From: Dendrophyllia cribrosa
Taxonomy: Eukaryota > Cnidaria > Anthozoa > Scleractinia > Dendrophylliidae
Direction of reading: 5' to 3'
Assembly: GCA_024195265.1 (NCBI GenBank)
Contig: JAJLRJ010000013.1
Location: 9,709,832-9,773,831, forward strand
Length of the DNA: 64,000 nt
The translations under genes were made by a program, and so were the position numbers. Of the stretch, positions 32,285-42,561 are shown one piece after another; within the stretch, counting starts at the first letter, position 1, and the number at the start of each line of letters is the position of its first letter. The notes beneath the pieces are model-generated. The model searched no databases and had not been told where the DNA came from. It was given only the letters and a program-made list of their open reading frames with translations.

Positions 32285-32587
32285 TACACCTTATTCAATG
32301 GTTTAACAGATAATGCGCGCGGATATTTTGCGAGTTGTGCAGTATTTTTTCGAGCCCCACAGGGGCGAGAAAAAATGCGAACAACGAGTAAAATGACCGC
32401 ACATATTATCTGTTAAACCATCGAATAAGAGATTATCATTCGACTAAAATTCTTGTATTTATAATAGCTTGTGTCCTGAAACCGGGATGCTAAGGTGTAA
32501 TATGGCAATCTACTGTGTAATATGCTTGGATATTTTGCGTGTTCTCTTCCCCTTATAAGGTAAAATGACGTCACAGTCGAATAATAA
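32285..32587. mobile_element. Foldback insertion interrupting copy F
   Basis: Between the 3' flank (ending accaaggtgatcattg) and the surviving start of copy F lies about 300 bp. It contains an inverted pair, caatggtttaacagataat and attatctgttaaaccatcg. In unit II the corresponding position is intact coding sequence. Insertion was accompanied by loss of the last 36 codons of F. Confidence 0.6.
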
Positions 32588-32647
32588 GATGCAAATAACA
32601 GTAGCACCAACGATCAGCCCGATCGTGATAGCACTCATCACAAGCAT
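32588..32647 (-). pseudogene. Family-A copy F, truncated after 20 codons
   Basis: ATG at 32647 reads MLVMSAITIGLIVGATVICI, homologous to E and A4, and then runs into unrelated inserted sequence. The promoter-side sequence is intact and matches A4. Confidence 0.7.
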
Positions 32648-33239
32648 TGTGGGGATCAAATCCAATCTGAATATCACTTTGCGTCAGAGAGAATTTTGAA
32701 GAGCCCGGAATGAGGGGAAATGGGGAGAGAGATACGTAACAAGGGCATATAAATGAGTCAAAAACTACCAGTTGACTCTCGAGTCAGTTGTTTGATTTCA
32801 CTATGGTGAATGTTATACTGTGTATATGTGTATATTAAGCTATTTAGCGCTATTTCAGAGCTGTTGATTGGGTCAACTCGATTGCTGACCCGCGAGCGAT
32901 AAGTAGAAGTCGTTCATTTTTTTGTGGTAACATTTTCTTCTGGTGTTGGGAGAACGCTTCCTAATCTCGTGAAGGCTGTTCTTTTTGAGATTTTGGTCAA
33001 CGCCAAATTAGCCGCCCCACACATTTTTCAGGGACACTTCTCGGCTGGAAACTGGTACCCTCTCTAGGCCTCGCTTTCGTTTTCGTGCTCATTCCCTCCT
33101 CTCCCGGCATCGAACACTACTAGCATTATATGTCGGGTTAGTTTATTGCTGTGCGCTCCTGGCTTCCATTAATGTTTGCTTACTATATAAGGGCCAATTA
33201 GCTCTCTATACCTCTAAGCGTTGTTTTTATTTTAGCAAA

Positions 33240-33345
33240 GTCATTCTTTGATATTCTTTAATTTTGTTAATCCAGTCGTGTACGCATTAAGAATTTCCGA
33301 GTATAGACAAGTGCTAGGTTTGTTGAACTGTTTATCGAGACGATT
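33240..33345 (+). pseudogene. GPCR TM7 and tail fragment
   Basis: Reads NFVNPVVYALRISEYRQVLG, i.e. the NPxxY end of TM7 and the start of the tail, as in the 50.6-kb receptor (NSFVNPIVYALRIPEFRQALG). It is preceded by an acceptor-like tttttattttag and then runs into MITE sequence. No TM1-6 is found upstream, so it is an isolated fragment. Confidence 0.7.
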
Positions 33346-33689
33346 TCGTATTTTCCATAAGTTGGCAAAGTCTGGAACGATACGTCGGGAAACAGCGAAA
33401 TCCCCGATCATATGGGATTTCCCGACATTATGAAAACCAGGCTACTTGGCTCATAATTTTTGTCGATAAGTAGCCAGGTTTTTAAGAACGTACTGGCTTT
33501 TAGACGAGAGAAAACCGTTCCAATTTTAACCGTTTATGAAAAGAAGAAGATGGAGAGCTGAAGCTAATAATATTTTGCATGTTTATACTTCCTTTCAATT
33601 TTAGCGAGACAAGTGATATTGATTTGGACTTCCCTAGTGATGATACCGTTGTCACGCGAGATAACAAATGTTGTTCCTGTTTAATGAAT

Positions 33690-34270
33690 GGTGCTGAGGT
33701 ATGGAGCTACAGGCAAATAGGGGATATCTGTATGAGTATGGGACTAATCAGTTAAAATCGAAGCATCCGCATCAACGTGACAAAGTGATAAAAAGCCGAA
33801 CAGGTCCTTATTTGTGATCATTATGCGACATTCTTCGTTCGTCATCTTGTTGGCCGGGCGACACCAGCTAAAGAGAAGCCAATTTGCAACGCAAGGTCAT
33901 GGAACAATTGCTAGTTCATTAACTAAAAACTGTTCCTATATCTCTGCAATCATTAAAAATGGTAAGTTATAACCACTGCATCACCGATTTTCTGCCTAAT
34001 TTAAGAAATCATCGTAAATGTGGCCAGTGTCGACAAAGAAAGCCGGGTTGGGTGAATAATTGTCAATACATCTTGCTGTGACATTTGTGTAAATTTGTGT
34101 TATTTTGGTTACTTTATCGCTTATAGTGTCTAGGTAAACTAAAACGGCACATTTATCATTCATGGCCGGGCAAATAATTTGACAAGAAAATTCGGTAAAC
34201 ATAGTGGGAAAAATTACACGAGGAAATTTTTAGCAACAAAGAAAACGCATCAGGCAACGAAGTAAATCAG
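33690..34270. repeat. Non-coding repeat shared by three sites
   Basis: Also at 37848-38400 and 38853-39530. Common phrases are gaacggtgctg/gaatggtgctg, ttatgcgacattctt, cttgttggccgggcgac and cacagcaagatg-like stretches. Confidence 0.65.
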
Positions 34271-34526
34271 TTTTAAGAATTTTTTTGTCTTTATTATTTT
34301 CCGCTGAGCCAATGGAGGAGAAGAACAAAGATGTTTTCTGGATTCAGAGAAACTCAACGAAATAGGTGAAAATTAATACTTTTATATGCTGGGATAGTAA
34401 TCAAGTTCTAACTAATGGAGCAAAAGTGAGGCTTGGAGATGTGACACAAGTCATCATCCACTTTCCGGTTGATTTTGTTATCACTGGAATGAACTTTACA
34501 AAGCTGCAGCAGCGCCGGGCCAAAAT

Positions 34527-34547
34527 ATGAAAATTTATCGAACTTGA
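34527..34547 (+). pseudogene. Collapsed family-B locus (coding sequence deleted)
   Basis: Both flanks of B4 are recognisable, in opposite orientation to B4. Upstream: gcctcacttttgct-type sequence, cggcgctgctgc and the ATG context. Downstream: cgaacttga and aatgccttatgagatttg. Between them only ATG-AAA-ATT-TAT-CGA-ACT-TGA remains. The last five residues, KIYRT, match the last five of B4, KIERT. About 77 codons were removed in frame. Confidence 0.65.
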
Positions 34548-35149
34548 CCCAATGTCTGCCTAAGCTTTAAAATGCCTTATGAGATTTGTATGTCAAACAA
34601 AAAATCTTAAGTTTGCGGCTTATCTTCTTTTCTGGTATCGTTCAGTGAACTGATGATATTGAAGTTGGGTGGACAATTCAATATTGAAAGCAATGGCCTG
34701 TTTTTCATTGATATGCAAAAACAAGCGAATACAAGCTTCTTTATTTTGACATTAATTACTGATATGAGTGACAAGATGTGATGTTACTTTCTGTCACTGA
34801 AAATTCAGTGACCCTACAAAATGTCATCAGATTGTTTATCTTGTTAAATTGGTGTAGAAAACCACCCTTTAATGAAGGCGCAAATTAGTCATCGAGTTCA
34901 ATAAAGCAATATTCGATGTATATGTTCCTAATTATAGACAAACAGGTCGCCGCGCCAACTTCACCAGCAAAGATGATTATTTCTCGCTTGCAGTGCCAAC
35001 AGTCTATGCTTGTAAGATATCCCGTAGTGACAAATGTTTTCATTCCAAGCCATACACATTCTAAAGTACTATTAGTGCTACAGCTACTGGAAGCTATTGA
35101 GTCAAACACTCCAACCAAGCTGCGCAACCAAGGTGATCATTGTCGATAG

Positions 35150-35320
35150 TTAAAACACAGGGAACAAGCCGTGATGATACGGGTACATGTAATGGTAATT
35201 CGGATCCTTGTCCTTTATCTTGCCCGTCATAACCATGTACATTTGAACACCAAAGGATACGATGCAAATAGCAGTAGCACCAACGATCAGCCCGATCGCG
35301 ATAGCACTCATCACAAGCAT
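35150..35320 (-). CDS. Family-A mini membrane protein, copy E (56 aa)
   Basis: ATG at 35320, TAA at 35150. Residues 2-24 are hydrophobic (MLVMSAIAIGLIVGATAICI), with GLIVG, followed by a polar loop (GKIKDKDPN) and the tail YHYMYPYHHGLFPVF. Almost all differences from A4 are single-codon changes and no indel is present. That the frame survived while much of unit II diverged favours a working gene. It is convergent with the collapsed B locus at 34.5 kb, the same layout as A4/B4. Confidence 0.65.
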   Translation of the reverse strand: MLVMSAIAIGLIVGATAICIVSFGVQMYMVMTGKIKDKDPNYHYMYPYHHGLFPVF

Positions 35321-35724
35321 TGTCAATGATAATCAAACTCACTCTGAATATCCCAGTGCGTCAGAAAGAGTGTGAAACGAGCGAGAGCCTCGTGCGAGAC
35401 AGCGCAACATGAGGGGAGATTGGGACTTGTTCATTTTGTTGCGGTAATATGTTTCTTCCAGTGTATCAACATCAATTGTTTGTTGCGTTCTACGATACGA
35501 GAACACTTCCTAATATCGTGAAGGCAGGCTTTTTCTTTTTGAGATTTTGGTCAACGCCAAATTAACCGCCCCGCACATTTTTCAGGGGCACCTCTGTGAT
35601 AACTACAAGTATTATATGTTGGTTAGTTTATTGCTGTGCGCTTTTGGTTTCCTTTAATGTTTACTCACTTAAGGGTCAGTGTGCTCTCTATACCCCAAGC
35701 CTTTTTTTTGTTTGTTTTTACTCA

Positions 35725-36830
35725 CGCGCGCAGCGGCATGAGGTAAGGTTAGGTTTGCCCAACGTTTTTTATTGTGCCACGATTGTCATATAACGTCCGG
35801 TTACTTGGCTTCCTTGTATTACAGCCTTCATTTATAAAACATTCAATAGTAACAACGTGGTTTGCAGGAACGATCTCTGAATGAAAGGAGTAACTCTTCT
35901 CCATGTCGGACATCTTCTTATCTTGTTTCGTTAAATACACGATGAATGTTTGTTACGCAAGCGCATAACATTCATTTTGCGATATATTGGGCAAACTGCT
36001 GTGGAAGTCTTTCTGTGTGTGTAAACGTTGTTTCTATTTATAGTATAAAACTTGAGGTCAATCGTTTAGATTTTTAGTACGTTTTGCAGAAGTTGTAAGT
36101 TCATGGTAAAAAATGACATAACATTGGCAGACATTGGCTTTTACATTTATCAGGTACGGTCGTTGCGCTAGAAGAGGGTTTTGGGGAATTTCTGTTGTAT
36201 TTTTACTGAAAATATACTATAAAAGTTTGTCACGCATGCACATGAGTATAGGCTACTTGGAGCGTCTTATTTATTGCGTCGACGAAATCTTGTCGGCTAG
36301 GCGGAACGATTCGAGAAAAGTGTCGGTACCAAATCTGCGCCATCTTGAAACGTCACAATAGTATCCAGCATGCTTAGCGCGTCGTCTAGGCGGAACGAAT
36401 CGAGAAAAGTGTCGGTACCAAATCTGCGCCATCTTGATTAAACATATGCTGGATGCAACTTCCAGACATTGAGATATCTACATTTATTTAGTCGGTAAAA
36501 TCCTTGCGGATATCACACCAAGTACTGAGGCGTATCATTTCAGAATCGGAGAAATATAAACCGAAATGAAATCAAGACAAATATGCTATTTATGTCGGAA
36601 AAATCTGAGACCTTTCGGAGTACACAGCACGGCAGAATTAAAGGATTTTGCCCGATTCCACTGCGATAGTGTGAATTTGTTTGATGTCGGCCCGACGTTT
36701 TTGCCTGCGTGACATATCTCGTGACATGGCCCCTTTCAACAGTGGCTGAAACTGACTGGAGGAACTACGTAGGTGAAGACGAGGTGCTACGGTATAAGGA
36801 GACGCACTATAATCTACGATTACTACTAGT
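35725..36830. other. Segment unique to unit II; short tandem duplication
   Basis: Absent from unit I. It holds two copies of ctaggcggaacga followed by gagaaaagtgtcggtacc and aaatctgcgccatcttga (36297-36348 and 36386-36436). No coding region is supported. Confidence 0.5.
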
Positions 36831-36840
36831 TTTATTTTAT

Positions 36841-36980
36841 CAAAGTCATTATTAACTTTAACAACTCTTTTGTTAATCCAGTCGTGTACGCATAAAGAAA
36901 TTTCTGAGTTTAGACAAGTGCTCGGTTTGTTGAACTGTTTTATGAGACGTCAAGCGAAGATGAAAAGCGCTGCCACCTAG
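36841..36980 (+). pseudogene. GPCR TM7 and tail remnant
   Basis: Reads FNNSFVNPVVYA, then a frameshift with stops. The frame is recovered as FRQVLGLLNCFMRRQAKMKS before TAG at about 36980. It corresponds to the fragment in unit I at 33.3 kb. Confidence 0.65.
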
Positions 36981-36989
36981 ATAGACGTA

Positions 36990-37217
36990 AAGCCTGGTTT
37001 TCATATGTCGGGAAAATCTCGTCCCAGATTTTGCCGGGACGCGTCAGAAACATGAAAACGCTCTCGATTTTTCTCCTTTGTCCCCGACCATTCCAGGTGA
37101 TCGGGAATGTCTACGATTTCGTGTATTCCGTAAGTCGGCAAAATCTGGGACGGTACGTCGGGAAACAGCGAAATCCCAGATCGTCTGGGATTTTCCCGAC
37201 GTATGAAAACCAGCCTT
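36990..37217. mobile_element. MITE, CGGGAAAATC family
   Basis: Ends gcctggttttcatatgtcgg and its near-complement (gacgtatgaaaaccagcc), with internal gggattttcccgac-type repeats. A partial copy lies at 33345-33445 and relatives at 52.6-53.6 kb. Confidence 0.65.
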
Positions 37218-37399
37218 TTTGGCACGTGACTTTTGTCGATAAATAGCCCAGTTTAGACGAGGGAATACTGTTCCATTTTTAACCATTTAAAGCATTTTCA
37301 GACCTGACGCCTAAATTGATACCCATGTTAATTGAAAAGAGCTCAAAAATCATTCCCCTTGGAGTTGCACATAGCTATATAGATTATACAAGGGCGTAC

Positions 37400-37400
<1 letters not shown>

Positions 37401-37453
<53 letters not shown>
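37401..37453. repeat. Poly-C tract (53 nt)
   Basis: An uninterrupted run of 53 C, 70 bp before the family-C gene. Length is likely unstable or approximate. Confidence 0.9.
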
Positions 37454-37522
37454 TTCCCTCGCGACGCGGGAGCAAGGTACAAGGTACAGTATAGTACTGT
37501 TACCTTGTAGGTTGCTGGGAAG

Positions 37523-37693
37523 ATGGCTGTAATAGAAATATGTCTCATCGTCGGAGGCGTTCTGATCTTTACCGTCGCAAACATCATAGCGATAAAGCAT
37601 TTTGTTAACAGCAAAGTGAAGAGGGTCAGTGAGAAGACAAGACTAACTTACCAGCCTGCCGAACACGATGATAATGGCCATTTATATTACTGA
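37523..37693 (+). CDS. Family-C mini membrane protein, C1 (56 aa)
   Basis: ATG at 37523, TGA at 37691-37693. An acceptor-like ctgttaccttgtag ends 12 bp upstream of the ATG, so a 5' exon is likely. Residues 5-25 are hydrophobic (CLIVGGVLIFTVANIIAI), then KHFVNSKVKRVSEKTR and a polar tail ending HDDNGHLYY. It shares layout and a KxxVNxxxKxxSEK-like juxtamembrane pattern with C2 at 57.9 kb. Predicted single-pass membrane peptide; unrecognised. Confidence 0.5.
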   Translation: MAVIEICLIVGGVLIFTVANIIAIKHFVNSKVKRVSEKTRLTYQPAEHDDNGHLYY

Positions 37694-37847
37694 CAAAACT
37701 TCTCTTTGTGGAGTTTCGAGATGGGAGATTCCTACCAGGCTTAGTTTTTCTTACGTGTTTAGTTTTTCCACGAAATCAATGTAGCATATGCATTAGATGG
37801 CGTTTGCTCCAACGCACGCTATAATCAACGACAGATGACAATTGCGC

Positions 37848-38400
37848 TGAATGGTGCTGCGGTAGGGAACTACAAGCAAATAAAAGGGATATCTGCAGGA
37901 GTATGGGACAATATTATAAGTTACAATTGAAGCGTCCGCAACATCGACAATCATACAAGAAGAAAATTATCTGTGGCATACAAAACTACGATAACAAGTC
38001 GAACATGTTCTTAGCATGTCTTCATGATCATTATGCGACATTCTTTGCTATTCATCTTGTTGACCGGGCGACATCGACTAGAGTAGAACCAATTTTCAAC
38101 ACAAGACTGGAACAATTGCTGGAACAATTCCTTAACTAAAACTAGTTCCATATCTCTTCAATAACGTCAACACCGATAAGCTAACCATTGCATCGTTGAC
38201 TTTCTGCCTAATTTTAAGAAATATCGTAATTGTGGCTAGCCAGTTCCAAAAAAGATTGTGGGGTGAATGATTGTCCGTAATTCATGCTGTGATATTTGTG
38301 TTAGTTTTCGACATTTTGGTTTCTTGTGAAGTTAAACTGAAACAGAACATTAATATCATTCATGGAGCAAATAACTATAAAAGAAAATTCAATAATTTCC
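37848..38400. repeat. Non-coding repeat, second copy
   Basis: Copy of the segment described at 33690-34270. Confidence 0.6.
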
Positions 38401-38739
38401 TTAATAAATTTATTTCTACATTTCATTTACAAATAAAAATATCATCTCAACCTATAATTCTTTATTTCAAAAGTGCTGATTTGTTAAAATTTATTATTAA
38501 AGCTTTAAAATCACTGCTTTTAATGTAATTTTTTCGTGATGAGCAACAGGCTTAATTAATTTCCAGTCGTTTAGTGAGTCGCGTTTTCATCCTGTTCCCA
38601 ATTTATGGAAATATCTTGTGAAGAAGCTTTCATTTTGGGAGGTTGGGCTTTGATGAGTAGCTGTTTAATTTTTTTTAATTCGGACACATTTTGATAAAGT
38701 TTTCTGTTCGACACGCGATGTTTCCACGTCGACTTAGGA

Positions 38740-39530
38740 GTTGTTATTAAAAGGCTTAGTTTTTCTCGCGTGTTTAGGTTTTCAACGAAGAGAGCATGGC
38801 GTTTGTTCGAAAGTATACGCTTTAAATTAACAAAGCTAGAAATATGACAATTATGCTGAACGGTGCTGTCCGGAGGAAGGGAACATCTGCATGAGTTACT
38901 ATCGCAGCTACAAGCTACAATAAGTTACAATCGAATATGATATCCGCATCATTACAATCATGGAAGGAGAAAAGTATCTGTCGTAAACTGAGATTAACAA
39001 GCTGAACATGTACTTATTCATAATTACAGTATGCGACATTCTTTGCTCTTAATCTTGTTGGCCGGGCGACGTCAGCTAGCGATCGAGGAACTAATTTTCA
39101 ACGGTGGAACAATTGTCAGTTCCTTAACTAAAACCACTTCTTTATCTCTTTCAATATCGTCAACAACGATATTGAAAGAGCGATCTACCTGATATTGAAA
39201 GAACGATCTGCCTAATATCACAATTGTGGTCAGTTTACAAACGAAGCCGTATGGGGTAAATAATTGTCCGTATTTCACGCTGTGATATTTGTGTTAACTA
39301 TTCGTTATTTTGGCTACTTCGCGGCTTATAGTGTGAAGTTTTAACTTCACACTATAAGCCATATATCATATATCATACATCATATACCATTCATGGGGCA
39401 TGAAATAACTCGATAATATATTTAATAATCTTGTTATTAAAAGTAAACGAAAAGGGCAGAAAATTTGCATGAGAGAACTTTCAGTAACAAAGAAATTACA
39501 TCAGGTAATGATTGAAGTAAATACTTTTTA
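38740..39530. repeat. Non-coding repeat, third copy
   Basis: Shares ggcttagtttttct and ttatgctgaacggtgctg with 37.7-37.9 kb and then continues like 33690-34270. Contains an exact inverted repeat, ttatagtgtgaagtt / aacttcacactataa, near 39330. Confidence 0.6.
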
Positions 39531-39754
39531 GGATGATTTATTATGACATTTTAATTTACAAAATTAATGCAAATGTCACCTCAACCTATTTAATATTTAA
39601 TGACAGAACAACTGATTTGGTTAACACTTATTAAGCGTTTAGCTCTGGTTTTTATCTCGTTAATGCGCATGCGCATAAACGAGATTTAAGAATCAGTACA
39701 AAAAAGGGATTAACAAAGGTTCATTGTTAACTTTGTTAACTTGTTAACTTTTGT

Positions 39755-39756
<2 letters not shown>

Positions 39757-39790
<34 letters not shown>
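39757..39790. repeat. Poly-G tract (34 nt)
   Basis: Uninterrupted run of 34 G. Confidence 0.9.
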
Positions 39791-39793
<3 letters not shown>

Positions 39794-40660
39794 GTTGTTT
39801 CTTCTTTTTATAAGCCATATTAGGGCATTGAGGATATGGTTGGTTAAACCGGTTAGGATTTCAAGAAGGTCGTCACATACCGCCACTAAACTTTTTGGGG
39901 AGCACCCCGGATCTATTGTTAATTTCCCTAGGGTATTGAGATGTCATGAACTTGTCATAATTATCTCACGCTACGTCACCACAAAGGTATTAGAGTTGTT
40001 ATTTAGTTTCGATATCTCACGTTACCTACGGTATCAATAATCTTTCAAAATATGTGTCCGTCTAAGTTATCTAAAGTTTCTTTGTTTTTGTTGAAAATTT
40101 TGTCGCGATTCTTTACGGAAGCAGTAATTAGTAAGTTCAATTTATGAAATGAATGGCCTGAGTTCTCATGGCATGTTATGAGGAAAGCAATAATTAGTAT
40201 GTTCAATTTATAAAATGAATGGCTTTGAGTTCTCATGGTATGTTATCATTTGATGAACTTTTGATCTTAAATTACCGATCACGCGAACGAAAAGGCAGTA
40301 TGGACTTTGCCTTTTGTTTATTTTGGAATAGTGAATCATTGCCATTAATAGATTTAGGTATTAAATGGTAGAATGTACTGACGGTAATAAAAGTTGCGCT
40401 TTGATTATGCAATAGTATGCAAGGAACCTCGTGATTTTGCAGATTTAGTCAAACTATTTTTTGTTTGCTGCAATTCTCTCTCCAGTTCTTTTCGTATACA
40501 AGTAAAAGTTTGTTGTTCTTAATTGAATGACAAAGCAAGCATTTTTACAACCATTTTATAAGCGAAATGAGCGTTTCAATTCAAGACAGACATTGGAACT
40601 ATTACGGACTTAATTGAGTAGATATTATTTGAGTGCCAATACGAAGAAAATATCAAGAAG
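39791..40660. other. No gene seen; short direct repeat
   Basis: aattagtatgttcaatttat occurs twice in near-identical form (about 40127-40146 and 40193-40212), with the following gaatggc...gagttctcatgg. Confidence 0.45.
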
Positions 40661-40665
40661 TGAAT

Positions 40666-41215
40666 GTATCGTACTCACGGCATTCGGATTCTAACGAGGA
40701 GAAGACAGTTAAGCTGGAGTGTCCAACGTAGCTTCATTGCATTAGTGTTCAAAGTACCTTCATCGCATTCAAATCGTGCCGTGGACATGAGAGTCAATAG
40801 AGTGATTGTTCGACAAAGCATGGTTTGCGATGTTGGATCCTTTAGAACAGTTCTTCATGACATTACTGGACAGGTGTGTTCTTTTGTAGAGTTAGAAAAC
40901 ATCTTCCCGTTTCACCGATGTAATTCCACGAGCAATCACTACAAGGGATCCAATAAACAACGTTGGTTTGAAGATCAATGGGTGGCCAGAATTTTGGTGA
41001 AGGAAATTCCTGTTGTAAGGTTTTGTGGGGCTTAGTGACGACTCTGATTCCATTGTTACGAAGTAATCTTGTGAGTGGTTCGGTGAGGCCACTGATGTAA
41101 GGGATGCAAGCAAAATCAAGGCGTATATTTGATGGTTCGGCCCACTTGAAAAACATACCGACTAATTCTTCTGGCGTGGGAATCGTTTCTGTGGGATGTT
41201 TCTTCTTCAGGATGT
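40666..41215 (-). mobile_element. Penelope-like retroelement fragment (GIY-YIG end)
   Basis: The minus strand reads KKKHPTETIPTPEELVGMFF, then IPYISGLTEPLTRLLRNNGI and NVVYWIPCSDCSWNYIGETG, and then shifts frame to GSNIANHALSNNHSID. The VYxIPC-(x)n-YIGETGR pattern and the GSNIAxHxxxNNH block are the GIY-YIG endonuclease signature of Penelope-like elements. An acceptor-like gatttag precedes the first block. Only the C-terminal part is present, with at least one frameshift. The reverse transcriptase is absent. Confidence 0.75.
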
Positions 41216-41239
41216 TAGACTAAATCAATTAGGAATATT

Positions 41240-41705
41240 TAACTTTTTTTCTTGTGTCTGCGAACAAGATTATCATACCACAATGACACTGTAAACATGC
41301 ACAAAAAACTTCTAATCATAAAAAAGTCAACAAAGCTTCTGTTATGTGAAGGGTACGTTCCTTAGCTTTGGGATGATCTGGATCCGGATCACTGATCCAA
41401 GATCACTCGGATCATGCTGCATCAAAGGAACCGATGAATCCTTGTCCAGGGTGGATTCTTTGGTTCCTTTGATGCTTCATGATCCGAGTGATCTTGGATA
41501 AGTGATCCGGATCCAGATCATCTCAAAGGAATTAACGCACCCTAAAAGTATTCTAATTTTGACTTACGGTAAAAATACAACCATCTGCTGCTACTACAGT
41601 ACGTCAGAACAGAACTAGAACTTTTCTTGTTTACCTTGTTTTTACTAGCCATCCACTAGGGGAAATTCAGGGTTTTGTGATGGCTATAGAGACTATAATT
41701 CATTT
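41240..41705. repeat. GPCR 5'-flank duplicate (outer copy)
   Basis: Matches 43960-44215 upstream of the intact receptor (gtgcgaacaagat, accacaatgacac, catctgctgctactacag, ttttgtgatggc). Interrupted at 41351-41542 by a MITE. The receptor body expected to its left is missing; the Penelope fragment lies there instead. Confidence 0.65.
41351..41542. mobile_element. GATC-rich MITE, 192 bp
   Basis: Starts gggtacgttccttagctttg and ends with the near-complement caaaggaattaacgcaccc. Inner arms gatctggatccggatcac pair with gtgatccggatccagatc. The duplicate flank at about 44045-44060 lacks it. Confidence 0.8.
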
Positions 41706-42470
41706 TAAATTCAATTTTTGTAAACCAGTCAAGCGTTTTAATTACTTTTTCGTCCATTTAGTTATGGATCGGCACTTTTGAGAGCTTTAATGTGTCACTC
41801 CCTCCAAACCCGTCGCAGTTTGGTCTGACTATCAATGTAACTGACCATCTCGGCGAGTACATTTTCGTTTGCAGCGTAAACTAAATAAAATCCCAATCGC
41901 TATATTTGAAATTATGTTGGACAAATTAAGCCACTGAGTAAAAAAACAAACACTTCAAAAAAACTTAGAAGACACAGCTGCCAAACAAATCAGTTGTGTT
42001 TAGTGCTTCGCGCCGTTTAAATTAAGCCTCTGAGTAAAAAAAAATCTTGGTAAAGTCCCATTTTCATTGAGCCAAAACATGCGAGAAGCTATTTAGTAAC
42101 ATAAATATTTACCTAAAAACTCAAAGGATAACGCTGGAATTAATACGAACGAACACACGTACATCTGACAAAAGTGAGTCAGAAAGTTGAACAAAACTGT
42201 CATTCCCCGAATGTGTCAGAAATGCCCTGACACATGCGAACCAAAAAATTCCAATAATGTAAAAATCCACAAACCTTTTGTTTAGGCTTTGTAAAATCGT
42301 CCAAATCCTGCACTTTTCATGTACGTAAACACTTGTTGTAAGTTTTATCTAGAATTAATTTGCATATTAAGTATTCAGAGTCCTTACAACATAAATGCAG
42401 AGTATTTCGTGATAACACAGCGTAGTTCATCAAAATCCGGTGTCAATAACTTCCTGTTGCAACGCAAGCT
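41706..42470. other. No gene seen
   Basis: Between the duplicated flank and the tail of the receptor gene; nothing recognised. Confidence 0.4.
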
Positions 42471-42474
42471 GTAT

Positions 42475-42561
42475 ATGACTGGGATCGGTTGGCAATGTTC
42501 TAAGCTGCATCACCGGCGTCAAAGCGGCTGCCCTGTTATTTCTTCTTTATTGGCTCCCCGG
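42475..42561 (-). pseudogene. Decayed former C-tail of the receptor gene
   Basis: Nucleotides after the stop still align with codons for LTPVIQLRTLATDSSH in the 50.6-kb paralogue, with substitutions and indels. The receptor was therefore shortened by a premature stop. Confidence 0.6.

Larger units (their letters stand above)
31771..34270. repeat. Duplicated block, unit I
   Basis: Colinear with unit II (34581-38400): starts gagatttgtatgtca, includes a family-A copy (F), a GPCR TM7 fragment and the segment tgaatggtgctg ... gcgacattcttcgttc. Unit I is shorter. It lost the end of copy F and lacks the large insert that unit II has at 35725-36830. Confidence 0.75.
34581..38400. repeat. Duplicated block, unit II
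   Basis: Second copy of unit I. Contains intact copy E, an extra segment at about 35725-36830, a GPCR TM7 remnant, a MITE, a poly-C tract and the family-C gene. Confidence 0.75.

Noticed and set aside
35094..35342. 82-codon minus frame overlapping copy E
   Set aside because: Alternative frame of the true 56-codon gene; a matching shadow frame exists at A4.
37316..37614. Poly-Pro and poly-Gly proteins
   Set aside because: Translations of the 53-nt C run.
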